From NCBI GenBank assembly GCA_017531385.1, contig JAFXLD010000007.1, positions 1 to 60,747 on the forward strand: DNA of 60,747 bases. The letters run 5' to 3'. Every line of letters starts with the position of its first letter. Position 1 is the first letter of the stretch. Under the pieces are notes generated by a model. That model did not search any database, was not told the origin of the DNA, and saw nothing but the letters and a program-made list of their open reading frames with translations. Shown piece by piece: positions 51,724 to 60,747 of this stretch. A program made the position numbers and the translations under genes. This DNA comes from Clostridia bacterium. GTDB lineage: Bacteria > Bacillota > Clostridia > Oscillospirales > Acutalibacteraceae.

Positions 51724-52599
51724 TCAATCATAATAGCCTTTTGCAATCATTTCTTCAATTGCAGCCACAACCTGCGGTTTATCCTCTTTGTATGTAACAC
51801 CGTACCATTTATCCTCAGCAGTAAGAACACGGACTTTCTTTATATCTTTTTCAATAAGCTCCGAAACAACCAAAGGAAGATAATACTCGGACTTGGGTAC
51901 ATTGATTTTTTCTGTAAGGAAGTTTCTGAATCCTTCTTCAATGTAACCGAAAACATCGGGCTTGAAGCCCCAGAGATTCATTGATACAAGTGTATCGGGA
52001 GAAAGCTCTGTCCATGTTGCGCCATCATCTTCCGTAAATTTACAATCCTTTATTTTTGTTCTCTCAACAACAGAAGTAAGATAACCGTCAACTACATCGC
52101 AGACACCTCTTGAAACAGTACCGTTTTCGGTAAGAGTGTTTTTAAGTCTGAATCCTGCCATACAGTAATCGGATGTATCATTGACAAGCTCCTTATAGAT
52201 TTTGTCAAAAGCATTTCTGCCGTAATAGTCATCTGCATTGACAACGGCAAAAGGCTCTTTTACGGCATCTTTACAGCAAAGAATAGCATGAGCCGTACCC
52301 CAGGGTTTCTGTCTGCCTTCGGGACAAACAAAACCATCTGGAAGTTTGTCAAGCTCCTGATAAACATATTCAACATCTATTATTTCTGCAATCCTGTTGC
52401 CGACGATAGAAATAAAATCTTCAGCAATTGCTTCTTTTATAACAAAAACAATTTTGGTAAATCCTGCTCTTTTTGCATCATAAGCAGAAAAGTCAAGAAG
52501 AACTCTTCCGTCTGCTGAAATGGGCTCCATCTGCTTAAGACCGCCGAAACGACTGCCCATGCCTGCCGCCATTACTACAAGTGTTGCATCTTTTGACAT
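51724..52599 (-). CDS. Sugar-phosphate nucleotidyltransferase-like protein
   Basis: 291 residues with the nucleotidyltransferase start 'VVMAAGMGSRFGGLKQ' (pyrophosphorylase signature), 'KPWGTAHAIL' and 'AVVNADDYYGRNAF' with the metal-binding Asp. It probably joins a nucleotide to a sugar phosphate or cofactor precursor. The sugar is unknown. Its stop codon is 10 bp from the -35 box of the downstream MATE gene. Confidence 0.87.
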   Translation of the reverse strand: MSKDATLVVMAAGMGSRFGGLKQMEPISADGRVLLDFSAYDAKRAGFTKIVFVIKEAIAEDFISIVGNRIAEIIDVEYVYQELDKLPDGFVCPEGRQKPWGTAHAILCCKDAVKEPFAVVNADDYYGRNAFDKIYKELVNDTSDYCMAGFRLKNTLTENGTVSRGVCDVVDGYLTSVVERTKIKDCKFTEDDGATWTELSPDTLVSMNLWGFKPDVFGYIEEGFRNFLTEKINVPKSEYYLPLVVSELIEKDIKKVRVLTAEDKWYGVTYKEDKPQVVAAIEEMIAKGYYD

Positions 52600-52677
52600 A
52601 ACATTACCCTCTTATCAAAAATTATTGTAACCCAAGTATAACACATTTTTATTATTTATTCAATAACAAAATAAAAG

Positions 52678-52702
52678 GTCTGACATCAGATGACATCAGA
52701 CC
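52678..52702 (-). terminator. Terminator of the ceramidase-like gene
   Basis: Stem GGTCTGA / TCAGACC with direct CATCAGATGA-type repeats in the loop and U-rich tail on the minus strand. Confidence 0.75.
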
Positions 52703-52714
52703 CTGAAAATCGAT

Positions 52715-54313
52715 TTATTTTACAGAAGCGATAAGAGCTTCGAAGTCCTCAACCATTGTTGAAGCAGTTTTGCTGCCTGTTGCAACAAGCTCAAGGCTCT
52801 TGTTTGAAGGCTCAAGAAGTGCCATATAATCGTTATCGGGGATAATGTAACCGATCTGGTCATTGATGATACCGAAAACGATCATCTTTCTGCCTTCTGC
52901 AGCATCTTCAAGAGGCGCATATGTCCACTCTGTACCTGTCCATGACTTGTCTGCAGAAAGTGCGCCGCCGTAGAAGAGTTCTGCTGCAGCTTCACCGGGA
53001 ACAAGAGCTACTGCAAGATCTTCGCCAAGCTCCATGTAACCGATTTCTGATACAACCTGATAATTGTTGCCGTCTACAACACATCTGTTTGTGATAAGAC
53101 CCATCTTACCTGCAAAAACAAGAATCTGGTTTGAAATTGTGTAGAAAACTTCTTCACTTCTGATATTAAGAAGAGGAGCAACCTCTTTTTCATTGTCAAT
53201 AGAAGCAAATCTGTCTGCAAGAGCTTTACCGTAAGCATCAAGTCTTTCGGGAGTTGTAGCTTCTTCGGGGAACGTAAAAGAATCGTGGTCCTGAGTTGTG
53301 CCCTGTTCTGCGCCGAGAATCATAAGGAATTCAGCATCATATTTTTCGTTGATATACTGTTCCATATAATAGGGATAGTCGCCTGTGATTTCTGTACCGC
53401 CTGCACCGTTACCTACGCAGTGTGCAGCACTTGTTGTGAACCAGATTTCTTTTCCATCTTCGGGAACGAAACGGAAACGGTCAAAGTCTACATCAAGAAC
53501 CTGAGGATCACGCTTGTCTGTTACATATTCTGAGAAATCTGCTGTACCGTGATAAAGAGTACCGGCTGTCATTGAATCAACAGCCTCTGTAACTGTTGCT
53601 TCGATAACATTGTAAAGATTTTCCATGTATTCAGCGTTAAGACCATTCTTGGGTTCGCTTCTGAAAGGATTGAGGAGAGCACCGAAGATGCTGCCGTTAA
53701 GACCGAATGTATCAACAGCGCTGTGCTGATGAAGAACAGCGATATTAAGGCTTACGATTCCTGCTTCTTTGAAGTAATCAGCCATCTTTGCACGGATCTC
53801 TCTTGCCTGTGTGCTTGAGATACCGTAAGAGTCAACAACAACAAACACAGCAGTGCCTCTGCCGCTGTTATCGCTCATAGCAACTGTTCTTACTTTAAGA
53901 TCGTCATAAATCTCGCTAACAGTCTTGTCTGTTACTGAAAGAGAACCGCCCACGAAATGTTTGCCGTCCATAACATTTTCTGTAAGAATTGACTCATTTG
54001 CATAACCCATTGACCAGTATGCACCGTCAGCAGGAGCATCAAGGAATTCATCAGTTCCCTTCATAACACCTTCTGAAACATAGTCAGCCTTATCAACCCA
54101 TGCTTTCGGAGTGGGGATGAATCTGTTAATAACACCGACAACAGCGTCAATAACCTTATCAAGTGCGTTGTAAAGCACTTTGTTGAACATACTTACTTCT
54201 TCATTTACGGATACTTCGGGATCAAATGCTGCGTAAGTTGCTGGAGCCATAGCAGCACTCATAAGCATTACGCAAAGAACAACCGAAAGAACCTTTCTGA
54301 AAGTTTTTGTCAT
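52715..54313 (-). CDS. Secreted neutral/alkaline ceramidase-like protein
   Basis: 532 residues with a signal peptide (about 1-28), 'VVDSYGISSTQAREIRAKM', 'NIAVLHQHSAVDTFG' (His-rich loop like the zinc site of neutral ceramidases), 'HCVGNGAGGTEITGDYP' and 'LGAEQGTTQDHD'. It probably hydrolyses an amide or ester in a lipid-like molecule, but specificity is unknown. GGAAGG seven bases before the ATG at 54313 selects the start. It is 60 bp downstream of the large dockerin protein, possibly cotranscribed. Confidence 0.72.
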   Translation of the reverse strand: MTKTFRKVLSVVLCVMLMSAAMAPATYAAFDPEVSVNEEVSMFNKVLYNALDKVIDAVVGVINRFIPTPKAWVDKADYVSEGVMKGTDEFLDAPADGAYWSMGYANESILTENVMDGKHFVGGSLSVTDKTVSEIYDDLKVRTVAMSDNSGRGTAVFVVVDSYGISSTQAREIRAKMADYFKEAGIVSLNIAVLHQHSAVDTFGLNGSIFGALLNPFRSEPKNGLNAEYMENLYNVIEATVTEAVDSMTAGTLYHGTADFSEYVTDKRDPQVLDVDFDRFRFVPEDGKEIWFTTSAAHCVGNGAGGTEITGDYPYYMEQYINEKYDAEFLMILGAEQGTTQDHDSFTFPEEATTPERLDAYGKALADRFASIDNEKEVAPLLNIRSEEVFYTISNQILVFAGKMGLITNRCVVDGNNYQVVSEIGYMELGEDLAVALVPGEAAAELFYGGALSADKSWTGTEWTYAPLEDAAEGRKMIVFGIINDQIGYIIPDNDYMALLEPSNKSLELVATGSKTASTMVEDFEALIASVK

Positions 54314-54382
54314 AGAGAACACCTTCCAATATTTAGTATAAATATTATATTATTTTGCCTTAGTGTTGTCAATAGTGAAAAA

Positions 54383-57300
54383 TCACTCAAGTTTTGCAGC
54401 AATACGAAGAGCTTTTCTTGCATCACTTGCGGTAACTTTTGTATCGCCGTTGAGGTCTGCAACCTGAAGCTGTGCACTTGTGAGTAGTTCAAGCTGTGCC
54501 GAAGCTCTGAGGATAAGTCTTGCATCCGCTGCTGTCACACTGCCGTCAAAATTAACATCGCCAAAAAGTGTTGCGCCCTTCCTGATCGATACGCTGTCCA
54601 CTTTTTTTGCCACATTACCGCTGAGGGTATATGTTGTAAGGTAAATTGTGTCGCCAAGAACTTCGATTGCCGTAAACATGGGACGATCGGGATTGAGATT
54701 AAAACCCGTTGTCGGGAAAAGCTTTGATACATTATATATATCGTGTAATTCCGTACCCTTTGAACCTGAAGATCCGAGTGATGAATATACCGTACCCTGG
54801 GGATCGGGAATTGTTTTGTAGTAAACGGAATCATTCAGCTGATGCGGAAATGCAACCTTCGGTGTATCGGTGATTTCATTGTCTTTCATGCCGTCAGTTC
54901 TGTAATACACTCCGTCACTGCCTGTAAAAACAAGGTCAACATCATACTGTTCCATAAGGTCTGTAATCTGCTGCATATAATTTTTATAGTTCTTGTTCTG
55001 TGAAAATGTTCCGTTTGTGTAAACAGGATTATGAATCGCAACAAACTTCCATCTTGCAGTGACTTTCTTCATGTCATTTTCGAACCATTCAAGCTGTTCA
55101 TCAGTAAGGGTGCCGTCTGCCTTGACGCAATTGGAGTCAAGTACCGTAACATGAATGAAATTATAATCAAATGAATAATATACACCTGTTTTTTCTGATT
55201 CACCGAGAAGTGAACCCACAGCGAAGTTGTTTTTTATTGACTCAACGCTGTCGTTACTGCCTGCAACGGGAACAAGGTATGATGAAAGAAGATTTTCTGA
55301 AATACCGTCAAGCATCGTCTGCCACTGGTTAAGGTCATTGTTATCATCAACATAGTTACCTGTGTGCAGAACAAAATCCGTATCGGGATAAAGGTATTCA
55401 GAGCAATCAAGAATGTTATTGAAAACATCAAAGTCAGATGCAGTGTTGCCCATGGTGTCAGAAACATGAATAAATGTTACGCTTTCATTGTCTGCAGCTG
55501 TTGTAGCAGTTATGGTATCACTCCACCAGCCCTTTGCGCTGTCACCGACTCTGAAGAAATATGTGGATCCGGGCTTAAGACCTGTGATCTTCATTGTGTG
55601 ACGTTTGTATGTGTTGGTGCTGTTACCAAAAGAGATAAATCCAAGGTCGAGAACAACTGAGCTTCTCTCTATATCCTCAGTTGCCGTTGCATAATCAGCA
55701 CCGTCAACACCGACGAAATGTTTGCCGTAGAATGTGCTGTTTTCATCGTCATAGATTTCTATGTTTGTTCCTGTAACTGTGGACTTTGTGTACCATGTCA
55801 CATAAACTTCAGATGTTGTTTTGTTACCGGGAGTAACGGTAATCATTGTAGGAAGTCTGAAATTTTCCTTTGTTGCATAGGATATAGCACCCTGTGCACC
55901 GTCATATTCCACATCATAGTCACCGTTTGCAACGGGGTCTGTATCGTTTACATAACCGCCGAGAATCTTTGCAAGCTGTTCACCGATTATAACAATATCC
56001 TCTTCGGAATATGTTTTTGCAATAAAGTTATCAATAACTTCGTCTATCGATTTACCGTATTCGCTGAAAAATCCGTCTTTAAGAATGCTGTTTACCGCAC
56101 CCGTAACACTTGATGCTTCACCGTGAAGTGCGATATATGCCTTGAATGCAATCTGAAGATAATAACCGAGTGAATCCTGAGTATCATCAAGGAAAAGAAG
56201 ATACTGAGGCTTCATTTCTACCTGAGAAAGAATATCCTCAAAAAGAAGATCTCTGATAATTGTTTCACCGAGAAGATTGAAAAGTTCCGATACAAGTTTA
56301 CCGGATTTGAGCTGTTTCAGAACATCGTTCACAAATTTATCGTCTGCAGAGTTTTCATTTCCGCACTTTGAATATACAATTGCAGAAAAAATAAAGTCAC
56401 CGAGTGTACCGCCGTATTCATCATTTCCGAAACCGTATGTATCAAGAAATGCCGAACAGGATTCGGAAGAAATTTTTGTTTCAAATACTGTCTTGAGTCT
56501 TTCATAGCAGATATCTGCAAGAGTATCATCATCCTGCAGGAAGCTTGTCTGTGCCTGCTGGAAAATATCCTCGACCATATTCATGATATTGGTAGCATCA
56601 AAAATAACTATAACATCAAGAATGTTAAGTCCGCCGCCGATAAGCTCATTGATTGTATCCTTGACGGAAATTCCGTGCTGCAGATAAACAAAACTCTCAA
56701 GAGTTCCGTTTTTGCCGACTCCGGGAATAAGAACACTGCCCACATAATTTTTGATTACGTCCGCACAGTATCTCGCAAGATCGAAATCTGCATACTGAAT
56801 TTTAAGGGAAGCTGTTTCTCTGTAAGGTTTATCATATACTGTGCCGTCATATGAAACAATGTTTTTAACTTCGTCAGCATCAACTATATCAAATGATGCC
56901 TTTTCGCCGTTAAAAGTTGAAACTCTGTAAGTATTCGGGAAACTCACAATATCTGCCGACTGAACGTCATAAATAACGTTACCCTTATCGGAAATAACGG
57001 CAGAAATATCGTTTTTATTTGTACCGGAAGTGAAGATGTAGTGCATTCCTGCATCGGCAAGAGTATTTGCGAAGGCATCCGCATCAAAAAGAATATCTGC
57101 AGAACCGGTTATATCCTGACCGGCAAGACTCCATGCACACATACCGATAAGCGTCTGACCTGCGTGTCTTGCGATTGTGCATTCTGTCTTTATCCAACTC
57201 AGAAGATTTGAAGAAATTTTGCCTGTTACGCTTGTGTGACCGTTTTTGTATTCAAAATATGAAGCATCGATAACAATGAGTCTGTATCCGCCGTCAAGTT

Positions 57301-57892
57301 CAACGGAATATGAAAGACCTGCACTGTTCTGATCATATGCGTTATATTTATTTGCAGCAAGATCATAGCCGAGTTCTGCATAAAGTGTTCTGAACTGACT
57401 TGCAGTTGCGGGCACAACATATTCTCTCTTGCCGTTTGCAAAAGATGAAGCAGAAGCGCTGTTCACATCTGTCACACCGCTATTTACAATAACCTGCACA
57501 CCTGTATCAGCCTCAAGTTTTTTGAGCATCTCTGCAACGGCTGCATGGTTGCTGTACTCTCCGCTGTATGTAAGAGGTCCGTTTATAAGCAGATATTTAA
57601 GATTTTCATTTTCCACCTTTGCTTTCAATGATTCAAAAGCAGAGTCAAGTATACCGTCTATCTGTTTATACTGATAGCCGTTTGCAACTGCATCAAGCAG
57701 AAAAGCTTCATTGTAATCGCCTCTGTTTGATTCCGAAACATATGAAAGTCCGGAAACAGTTGCGAAGCTGAGCTCACTTTGGTTATTCGTTTCTATTGCA
57801 AAAACTTCTGCAGAAACTGCAGTAAACATCATTGCAACAGAAAGCATAAATGCAATAATTTTCATACAGGGATGAGAATATCTGAATTTCAT
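54383..57892 (-). CDS. Large secreted dockerin protein with two degenerate phosphoesterase-like domains
   Basis: 1169 residues: signal peptide (about 1-32); a metallophosphoesterase-like domain (about 40-340) in which all ligand motifs are altered (43-52 'ATVSGLSYV', 104-112 'NGPLTYSGE', 136-144 'VNSGVTDVN', 251-256 'MCAWSL', 288-295 'TSGTNKND'); a helical region (about 360-650); a purple-acid-phosphatase-type N domain (about 680-797); a second phosphoesterase-like domain (about 803-1090) with D811 and H954 kept but 'TGNYVDD' (844-850), 'AGSNDS' (877-882) and 'TGSDGVYY' (990-997) replacing GD, GNH and GHxH; and a dockerin (1111-1169) with two calcium loops. Enzymatic activity is doubtful; a binding or scaffold role is likelier. 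GGGAGG precedes the ATG. Confidence 0.85.
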   Translation of the reverse strand: MKFRYSHPCMKIIAFMLSVAMMFTAVSAEVFAIETNNQSELSFATVSGLSYVSESNRGDYNEAFLLDAVANGYQYKQIDGILDSAFESLKAKVENENLKYLLINGPLTYSGEYSNHAAVAEMLKKLEADTGVQVIVNSGVTDVNSASASSFANGKREYVVPATASQFRTLYAELGYDLAANKYNAYDQNSAGLSYSVELDGGYRLIVIDASYFEYKNGHTSVTGKISSNLLSWIKTECTIARHAGQTLIGMCAWSLAGQDITGSADILFDADAFANTLADAGMHYIFTSGTNKNDISAVISDKGNVIYDVQSADIVSFPNTYRVSTFNGEKASFDIVDADEVKNIVSYDGTVYDKPYRETASLKIQYADFDLARYCADVIKNYVGSVLIPGVGKNGTLESFVYLQHGISVKDTINELIGGGLNILDVIVIFDATNIMNMVEDIFQQAQTSFLQDDDTLADICYERLKTVFETKISSESCSAFLDTYGFGNDEYGGTLGDFIFSAIVYSKCGNENSADDKFVNDVLKQLKSGKLVSELFNLLGETIIRDLLFEDILSQVEMKPQYLLFLDDTQDSLGYYLQIAFKAYIALHGEASSVTGAVNSILKDGFFSEYGKSIDEVIDNFIAKTYSEEDIVIIGEQLAKILGGYVNDTDPVANGDYDVEYDGAQGAISYATKENFRLPTMITVTPGNKTTSEVYVTWYTKSTVTGTNIEIYDDENSTFYGKHFVGVDGADYATATEDIERSSVVLDLGFISFGNSTNTYKRHTMKITGLKPGSTYFFRVGDSAKGWWSDTITATTAADNESVTFIHVSDTMGNTASDFDVFNNILDCSEYLYPDTDFVLHTGNYVDDNNDLNQWQTMLDGISENLLSSYLVPVAGSNDSVESIKNNFAVGSLLGESEKTGVYYSFDYNFIHVTVLDSNCVKADGTLTDEQLEWFENDMKKVTARWKFVAIHNPVYTNGTFSQNKNYKNYMQQITDLMEQYDVDLVFTGSDGVYYRTDGMKDNEITDTPKVAFPHQLNDSVYYKTIPDPQGTVYSSLGSSGSKGTELHDIYNVSKLFPTTGFNLNPDRPMFTAIEVLGDTIYLTTYTLSGNVAKKVDSVSIRKGATLFGDVNFDGSVTAADARLILRASAQLELLTSAQLQVADLNGDTKVTASDARKALRIAAKLE

Positions 57893-58028
57893 TTACTTTT
57901 TGCCTCCCGAGTATATATATACATTTTATATTATAGTTATTGTGTACTGAAAAGTAAAGCATAAATGTGATTTTTCCTCTATTTTGTTAAAAACATTACG
58001 GATTTTTTAACTTTTTTTGAATAAAAAA

Positions 58029-58057
58029 TTGACAAATTAATAATAGTTTGTTATAAT
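58029..58057 (+). promoter_or_regulatory. Promoter of the inhibitor-like gene
   Basis: TTGACA (58029-58034), 17 bases, TATAAT (58052-58057): perfect consensus. Confidence 0.85.
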
Positions 58058-58086
58058 TCCGATATATAAAATGAAAGGGGTTTAAT

Positions 58087-58458
58087 ATGATTGCATTATT
58101 TTCTCTTCTGCGTCAGCTGGTTTCACTTATGATAGCAGTTATAAGTCTGCTCGGGCTTAACAAAAATACCGTAACAGTGGAATTATACACAAACCCCGCA
58201 TCAGGCTATTCATGGGAGTATTCATACGATGATACAGGAATACTCACCCTTTCAAAAAGTTATTATATTCCCGATTCATCTGCAATACTTTCAGGCGGCG
58301 GAGGAACACAGAATTTTAATTTCAGCGCAATAACAAGCGGAACAGTGAATATAACATTCAGATATGTAAATAAAGATGACGGTTCTGTTGCTTCTGAATA
58401 TATTTACACATATATTGTTGACGACACTGGAAACATAACGCTGCAAAGTATACAATAA
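58087..58458 (+). CDS. Chagasin-like (I42) cysteine-protease inhibitor
   Basis: 123 residues. After a hydrophobic N-terminus (about 1-24, probable signal or anchor) comes a beta domain with the inhibitor loops 'NPASGYSWEY' (family NPTTGYxW), 'SGGGGTQNF' (GGxG loop) and 'ITFRYVNKDDGS' (third loop, where the usual PW is absent). It may block cysteine proteases outside the cell. AAAGGGG precedes the ATG. Confidence 0.72.
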   Translation: MIALFSLLRQLVSLMIAVISLLGLNKNTVTVELYTNPASGYSWEYSYDDTGILTLSKSYYIPDSSAILSGGGGTQNFNFSAITSGTVNITFRYVNKDDGSVASEYIYTYIVDDTGNITLQSIQ

Positions 58459-58469
58459 AAAACGAAAAA

Positions 58470-58507
58470 TCCGGGATTCACTTTTGTGTGAGTCTCGGAA
58501 ATTTTTT
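58470..58507 (+). terminator. Terminator of the inhibitor-like gene
   Basis: Imperfect 12-bp stem TCCGGGATTCAC / GTGAGTCTCGGA with T-run. Confidence 0.85.
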
Positions 58508-58539
58508 GTCGCAAAAGCAATCAAAATATACAAAATATA

Positions 58540-58568
58540 TTGAAAAGTGCTACAAAATTATATATAAT
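58540..58568 (+). promoter_or_regulatory. Promoter of the purine permease gene
   Basis: TTGAAA (58540-58545), 17 bases, TATAAT (58563-58568). The leader of about 45 nt is too short for a purine riboswitch. Confidence 0.75.
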
Positions 58569-58617
58569 ATTAACGTGGTTTTCCATAAAATATAAAAAAG
58601 CAAAGAGAGGTAGAAAA

Positions 58618-60024
58618 ATGGACAAGTTCTTTAAAATTTCAGAACGCGGTTCAAACGTAAGAACTGAAATCATTGCAGGTCTTACAACATTCTTCGCAAT
58701 GGCTTACATTGTCATTGTCAACCCCAACCAGATTGTCGGTTTCAGCTTTGATGTTCCCGGCATTCAGCCAATCTGGAATGCAGTTTACATTGCATCAATC
58801 ATTTCCGCAGTTGTGGGTACACTCCTTTATGCGTTTTATGCAAAAATGCCTTTCGCACAGGCTTGCGGTATGGGTCTTAACTCATTCTTCTTTGTATCTT
58901 TCGTTCTTCCCCAGATTCTTAACGGCGGTGACGTAATCAAGGGTTATCAGGCAGGTCTTGTTATTATCCTTCTTTCAGGTCTTGTTTTCCTGATTCTCTC
59001 CGTAACAGGCGCAAGAGCTTACATTGCAAAGGCTATGCCCGAATGTATCAAGAAGTCAATTTCTGCAGGCATCGGACTCTTTATTGCATTCATCGGTTTC
59101 CAGAATGTAGGTATAATTCAGGCTAACGAATATACACTTGTTCAGTTTGTTAAAATCAACGGTGCTGCATGGGCAGATATTGCTCCCGCAGTTATCGCTC
59201 TTCTCGGCTTTATCATTATTGCTGTTCTTACAAAGCTCAATGTCAAGGGTTCTGTTCTTATCGGTATTCTTATCACAACAGTTATTTATTATGTTGCAAC
59301 ATGGCAGTTACCCGCTTTCGAGCTTAACCTCGATACAATTGCTCAGCCCTTCAAGGATTTCGCAGAAATCGGTCTTTTCGCAGCATTCAAGCCTGAAGCA
59401 TGGAAGAATGCTTTTTCAGGCGAAATGATCGGAAGCATTTTCTCAGTTATCATGCTTATCGTTACTTTCTGTCTGGTTGATATGTTCGACACAATCGGTA
59501 CACTCTACGGCACAGCAGCAGAAGCCGATATGCTTGACAAAAACGGCGACCCCATCGAACTTGACAAGTCAATGGCATGTGACTCAGTTGCAACTCTTGC
59601 AGGTTCAGTTTTCGGTACATCAACTGTCACAACATTTGTTGAAAGTGCATCAGGCGTTGCAGCAGGCGGCAGAACAGGTCTTACAAGCCTTGTAACATCA
59701 CTCTGCTTCTTCGTTTGTCTTTTCCTTTCACCTGTTGCAAGCATCATTCCTGCAGCAGCTACAGCTCCTGCTCTTATCTTTGTCGGCGTTCTTATGCTCA
59801 AGAACTTCGCAAAGGTTGATATGACTGATATGAGAAGTGCAGTTCCTGCATTCCTTACACTCATCATGATGCCTCTTACCTATTCAATTGCAAACGGTAT
59901 CGGTATCGGCGCTATTGCGTACACACTCCTTACTCTGTTTACGGGCAAATTTACAAAGAAAGACATTGCAGTTACAGTTATTGCAATTCTCTTCGTCTGC
60001 AAGTTCGTATTCGGTGCTATCTGA
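58618..60024 (+). CDS. NCS2-family purine (adenine/guanine/hypoxanthine) permease
   Basis: Imports nucleobases with protons. The 468 residues match the AzgA-like branch: N-terminal 'RTEIIAGLTTFFAMAYIVIVNP', 'ACGMGLNSFF', 'CLVDMFDTIGTLYGTA' and 'GTSTVTTFVESASGVAAGGRTGLT', with about 13 helices. AGAGGT precedes the ATG. Codon use is more biased than in neighbours, suggesting good expression. Confidence 0.93.
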   Translation: MDKFFKISERGSNVRTEIIAGLTTFFAMAYIVIVNPNQIVGFSFDVPGIQPIWNAVYIASIISAVVGTLLYAFYAKMPFAQACGMGLNSFFFVSFVLPQILNGGDVIKGYQAGLVIILLSGLVFLILSVTGARAYIAKAMPECIKKSISAGIGLFIAFIGFQNVGIIQANEYTLVQFVKINGAAWADIAPAVIALLGFIIIAVLTKLNVKGSVLIGILITTVIYYVATWQLPAFELNLDTIAQPFKDFAEIGLFAAFKPEAWKNAFSGEMIGSIFSVIMLIVTFCLVDMFDTIGTLYGTAAEADMLDKNGDPIELDKSMACDSVATLAGSVFGTSTVTTFVESASGVAAGGRTGLTSLVTSLCFFVCLFLSPVASIIPAAATAPALIFVGVLMLKNFAKVDMTDMRSAVPAFLTLIMMPLTYSIANGIGIGAIAYTLLTLFTGKFTKKDIAVTVIAILFVCKFVFGAI

Positions 60025-60035
60025 AATCGCAACAA

Positions 60036-60078
60036 GAAAAGAGGTTATACGGGTCAATCCGTATAACCTCTATTTTTT
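60036..60078. terminator. Bidirectional terminator
   Basis: Stem GAGGTTATACGG / CCGTATAACCTC with T-run between convergent genes. Confidence 0.9.
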
Positions 60079-60086
60079 ATGTACTT

Positions 60087-60458
60087 TTAAACTTCTGCAA
60101 TGACTTCAACTTCACATTTAACTCCCTTGGGAAGTTCTTTTGCGGCTACACATGAACGTGCAGGCTTGCCTGTGAAGTATTCACCGTAAACTGCATTGAA
60201 TGCAGCAAAATCTGCCATGTCAGCAAGGAAGCAAGTTGTCTTTACTGCCTTTTCAAGTGAAGAACCTGCAGCTTCAAGAACAGCTTTAAGATTTTCGCAC
60301 ACCTGCTTAGCCTGATCTTCGATTGTTTCTGTTTCAACATTACCTGTTGCGGGATTTATTGCTATCTGTCCCGAAGTAAAAACGAGATTTCCTGTTATCA
60401 TTGCCTGACTGTAAGGTCCGATTGCACCGGGTGCATTTGTTGTAGCGACTATTTTCAT
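60087..60458 (-). CDS. ridA: RidA-family imine/enamine deaminase
   Basis: Hydrolyses reactive enamine/imine intermediates such as 2-aminoacrylate. 123 residues from 60458, with 'GPYSQAMI', 'VFTSGQIAINPATG' and 'ARSCVAAKELPKG' containing the conserved Arg that binds the carboxylate. AAAGGAAA fits the ATG at 60458 better than the one at 60464. Confidence 0.92.
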   Translation of the reverse strand: MKIVATTNAPGAIGPYSQAMITGNLVFTSGQIAINPATGNVETETIEDQAKQVCENLKAVLEAAGSSLEKAVKTTCFLADMADFAAFNAVYGEYFTGKPARSCVAAKELPKGVKCEVEVIAEV

Positions 60459-60499
60459 ATTCATTTTCCTTTCTTATAGCATCTGACTATCGACTATGT

Positions 60500-60600
60500 A
60501 AATTATCAATTTGCAATTATCAATGTGCAATTTCGGAAAAGGCTCCGCCTTTGAACCATTATAAAAGGGGTAAGGGGTGATACCCCTTCATCAATTGCGA
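60500..60600. repeat. Dispersed repeat of a related type
   Basis: Contains TTGCAATTATCAATG-type heptamers, a GGGGTAAGGGGTGATACCCC block and a GGCTCCGCC box. The GGGGTAAGGGG block matches those in copies 2 and 3 of the MITE-like family, but the AATAATTTAGC hairpin is absent. It abuts the transposase end. Confidence 0.55.
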
Positions 60601-60623
60601 ATTGCGAATGATAGATTGTCAAG

Positions 60624-60747
60624 TTAAGTGCAACACTTTAATAATTCAAGAGTAAGAATCTCAGCAGGAGATTTAAAACCAAATCGTTTTCTTGGTCTGT
60701 TATTGATTAAATCAACAACAAAAGATAAAAGGTCATCTGAAATATCA
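60624..60747 (-). mobile_element. IS30-family transposase, C-terminal end (cut by window edge)
   Basis: Forty codons and a stop read 'LINNRPRKRFGFKSPAEIL' followed by 'TLELLKCCT'. The NNRPRKRFGFKSP segment is the hallmark of the C-terminus of IS30-type DDE transposases. The upstream part and left end are outside the window, so intactness and terminal repeats cannot be judged. Confidence 0.85.

Noticed and set aside
55718-56113. Cys-rich open frame of about 131 codons on the plus strand
   Set aside because: Antisense to the large dockerin gene; composition is that of a shadow frame.
58508-58617. Purine riboswitch before the purine permease
   Set aside because: The leader from the predicted start site is only about 45 nt and lacks the conserved loops.

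Overview
The window looks like the chromosome of a low-GC, anaerobic, spore-forming Bacillota (class Clostridia, probably an Oscillospirales/Ruminococcaceae-type gut bacterium). This placement is an inference. It rests on Clostridia-type AGGAGG ribosome binding sites and TTGACA-17-TATAAT promoters, an alpha/beta small acid-soluble spore protein (SASP), dockerin modules, an Mgl-type sugar ABC transporter and many secreted, threonine-rich or metallophosphoesterase proteins. No rRNA, tRNA or CRISPR array was seen.

Layout. 0.1-8 kb: leftward genes for single-pass membrane proteins (zinc-ribbon, Thr-rich and cohesin-like), a CDF cation exporter, a DUF2207 protein and an XRE regulator with two operators. 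7.9-13.6 kb: shikimate kinase, a C_GCAxxG_C_C protein and an Mrp-type Fe-S carrier downstream of a B12-binding radical SAM enzyme, with a divergent paralogous radical SAM gene. 13.6-22.4 kb: GPH-type symporter, stand-alone dockerin protein, secreted phosphoesterase, TetR regulator, GDSL hydrolase, PHP phosphoesterase, and an XRE gene divergent from a secreted PI-PLC-like protein.

22.7-42.4 kb: a 19.7-kb integrative element inserted inside the SASP gene. An identical 8-bp core (ATGGTCAA) lies at 22712-22719 and 42380-42387. Joining the outer flanks rebuilds a normal 65-residue SASP. Joining the inner flanks rebuilds a recombinase gene with a different C-terminus followed by its own terminator. 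Insertion therefore swaps the 3' ends of the host spore gene and the element's own large serine recombinase gene. Cargo: XRE-ImmA/IrrE-PIN cassette; a plasmid-like replication module (winged-helix protein, primase-like protein, iterons, AT-rich tract); small proteins and a phosphoesterase; a five-gene type I restriction-modification operon with a HEPN-like gene and a membrane-protein gene inside it; a tyrosine recombinase; a DUF4143 ATPase; and a 43-residue protein just before the recombinase. A second recombinase-tail relic at 25 kb suggests an earlier related element.

42.5-60.7 kb: chromosomal backbone again. It holds two MATE transporters, secreted phosphoesterases, an mgl-type operon (binding protein, ATPase, permease, small membrane protein), a sugar-nucleotidyltransferase-like gene, a ceramidase-like secreted protein, a 1169-residue dockerin protein whose two phosphoesterase-like domains have lost most metal ligands, a chagasin-like inhibitor, a purine permease, RidA, and the end of an IS30-like transposase cut by the window edge. 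MITE-like repeats of about 130-230 bp sit directly against the stop codons of three genes.
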